DNA of 64,000 bases from Acidovorax sp. Leaf191 (GTDB lineage Bacteria; Pseudomonadota; Gammaproteobacteria; Burkholderiales; Burkholderiaceae_C), in contig NZ_LMPT01000020.1 in assembly GCF_001424425.1 (NCBI RefSeq), forward strand, positions 115,482 to 179,481, given 5' to 3'. Under the pieces are notes generated by a model. That model saw only the letters and a list, made by a program, of their open reading frames with translations. It was not told the origin of the DNA and searched no databases. Position 1 is the stretch's first letter. Each line of letters starts with the position of its first letter. Below, one piece after another: positions 63,347 to 64,000 of this stretch. A program made the translations under genes and the position numbers.

Positions 63347-64000
63347 TCAGCGGCCTCCTTGTGCCAAGTGCCGCGCCGCAGGCGCCCAGGCCAGCCGGCC
63401 GTCGGCACCGAACACGTAGACCTGCGCAGGGTCCAGGTGCAGGGTGACGGCCGCGCCCAATTCAAAGTAATGCACGCCGGTGAGCTGCGCCACCAGGTCA
63501 CCCCACGGGGTGGACGCATGCACAAAGGTGTCGGAGCCTGAAATCTCGGCCAGCTCCACCACGCCGCCCACGCTCACATCGCCGGGCCGGGCGTGCACAC
63601 GCAGCGCGCTGGCCCGCACGCCCACCGTGAGGCCGGCAGCGGCCAGGCCCTGCGGCAGCGGCACGGCGAACTCGGCACCGCCCTGCAGGCGCACGCCCTG
63701 GGCCGTGGCCGACGCGGCCATGAGGTTCATCGGCGGGTCGCTGAAGGCACGGGCCACGCGCAGCGAGTTGGGCGCGTGGAACACCTCGGCCGTGGGGCCG
63801 TACTGCAGCAGCTCGCCCTCGTCCAGCACGGCGGTGTAGCCGCCCAGCAGCAGCGCCTCGCCCGGCTCGGTGGTGGCATAGACCACGGTGGACTGGCCGG
63901 CGGCGAACAACTGGGTCAGCTCTTCACGCAGTTCCTCGCGCAGTTTGTAATCCAGGTTGACCAAGGGCTCGTCCAGCAGCATCAGGGGCGCGCCCTTGGC
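63347..64000 (-). CDS. glpS: Glycerol ABC transporter ATPase GlpS (5' end outside window)
   Basis: The C-terminal 217 residues of a second ATPase; the gene continues past the right edge, so Walker A and the signature are not visible. Visible are Walker B, APLMLLDEPLVNLDYKLREELREELTQL, and, at the H-loop position, VYATTEPGEALLLGGY, where the usual His of T-H-D is a Thr. This suggests a degenerate site, common in heterodimeric ABC ATPases. The TOBE region follows (LTVGVRASALRVHARPGDVSVGGVVEL). Pairing with glpT is inferred from order and adjacency. Confidence 0.88.
   Translation of the reverse strand, partial: AKGAPLMLLDEPLVNLDYKLREELREELTQLFAAGQSTVVYATTEPGEALLLGGYTAVLDEGELLQYGPTAEVFHAPNSLRVARAFSDPPMNLMAASATAQGVRLQGGAEFAVPLPQGLAAAGLTVGVRASALRVHARPGDVSVGGVVELAEISGSDTFVHASTPWGDLVAQLTGVHYFELGAAVTLHLDPAQVYVFGADGRLAWAPAARHLAQGGR

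Overview
The window looks like chromosomal DNA of a high-GC betaproteobacterium of the Comamonadaceae (Acidovorax/Variovorax type). The grounds are the GC-rich third codon positions, two Bug-family (TctC-like) periplasmic receptors, a PhaM-like granule protein, an ACC deaminase with an Lrp-type regulator, a SorAB sulfite dehydrogenase, and dispersed intergenic repeats of a kind I associate with that family. This is inference from gene content; no 16S rRNA is present. I see no prophage, insertion sequence, integrase or CRISPR array.

Layout, left to right. 1-6.3 kb: a small unknown protein, a universal stress protein, tgt, a papain-like lipoprotein, a second lipoprotein, a membrane protein and a MASE1-GGDEF diguanylate cyclase. 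6.4-10.9 kb (minus strand): an FAD-linked oxidase, a coiled-coil/zinc-ribbon membrane protein, a DUF2145 protein, an exported Ala/Val-rich protein and a YiaA-like membrane protein. 11.2-16.5 kb: a saccharopine-dehydrogenase-like reductase, an EamA exporter, the divergent acdR-acdS pair and a Bug receptor. 16.6-20.4 kb: an MFS-PlsC fusion and a CREST (ceramidase-like) membrane hydrolase, divergent from an XRE regulator across a palindrome. 20.8-24.5 kb: an overlapping operon of TetR, DUF2867, ABC1 kinase and two membrane proteins, with a readable promoter and operator. 24.7-29.8 kb: two paralogous YXWGXW proteins, a second Bug receptor, a flavin monooxygenase and a CMD-AhpD fusion.

29.85-31.5 kb holds a tandem glycine riboswitch in front of a DadA-like D-amino acid dehydrogenase. 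Next come sorAB, a divergent periplasmic-binding/rhodanese fusion, a DUF21-CBS-CorC protein, a FIST protein, phaM, and a copper operon (DUF2946, TonB receptor, YcnI, PCuAC; 38.6-42.5 kb). 42.6-46.8 kb carries a GST, a crotonase-fold protein, a glyoxalase-fold protein, a cysteine-free Rrf2 regulator and a NhaR-like regulator.

47.2-56.4 kb is the spc-alpha ribosomal supercluster (rplN to rplQ, with secY and rpoA), followed by an initiator tRNA gene. The S10 half is absent: upstream of rplN lies glpD. 56.4-64 kb is a glycerol uptake and catabolism locus (glpS-T-P-Q-U-V and glpD), running off the right edge inside glpS. The ABC system would import glycerol, and GlpD would oxidise glycerol-3-phosphate. 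glpD is set apart by a terminator and a perfect 24-bp palindrome.

The most unusual observations are: the glycine riboswitch in front of dadA, with a dispersed repeat forming part of its likely expression platform; a copy of the same repeat family used as the signal-peptide coding sequence of the YcnI protein; the CREST/acyltransferase pair; and the binding-protein/rhodanese fusion facing sorAB.
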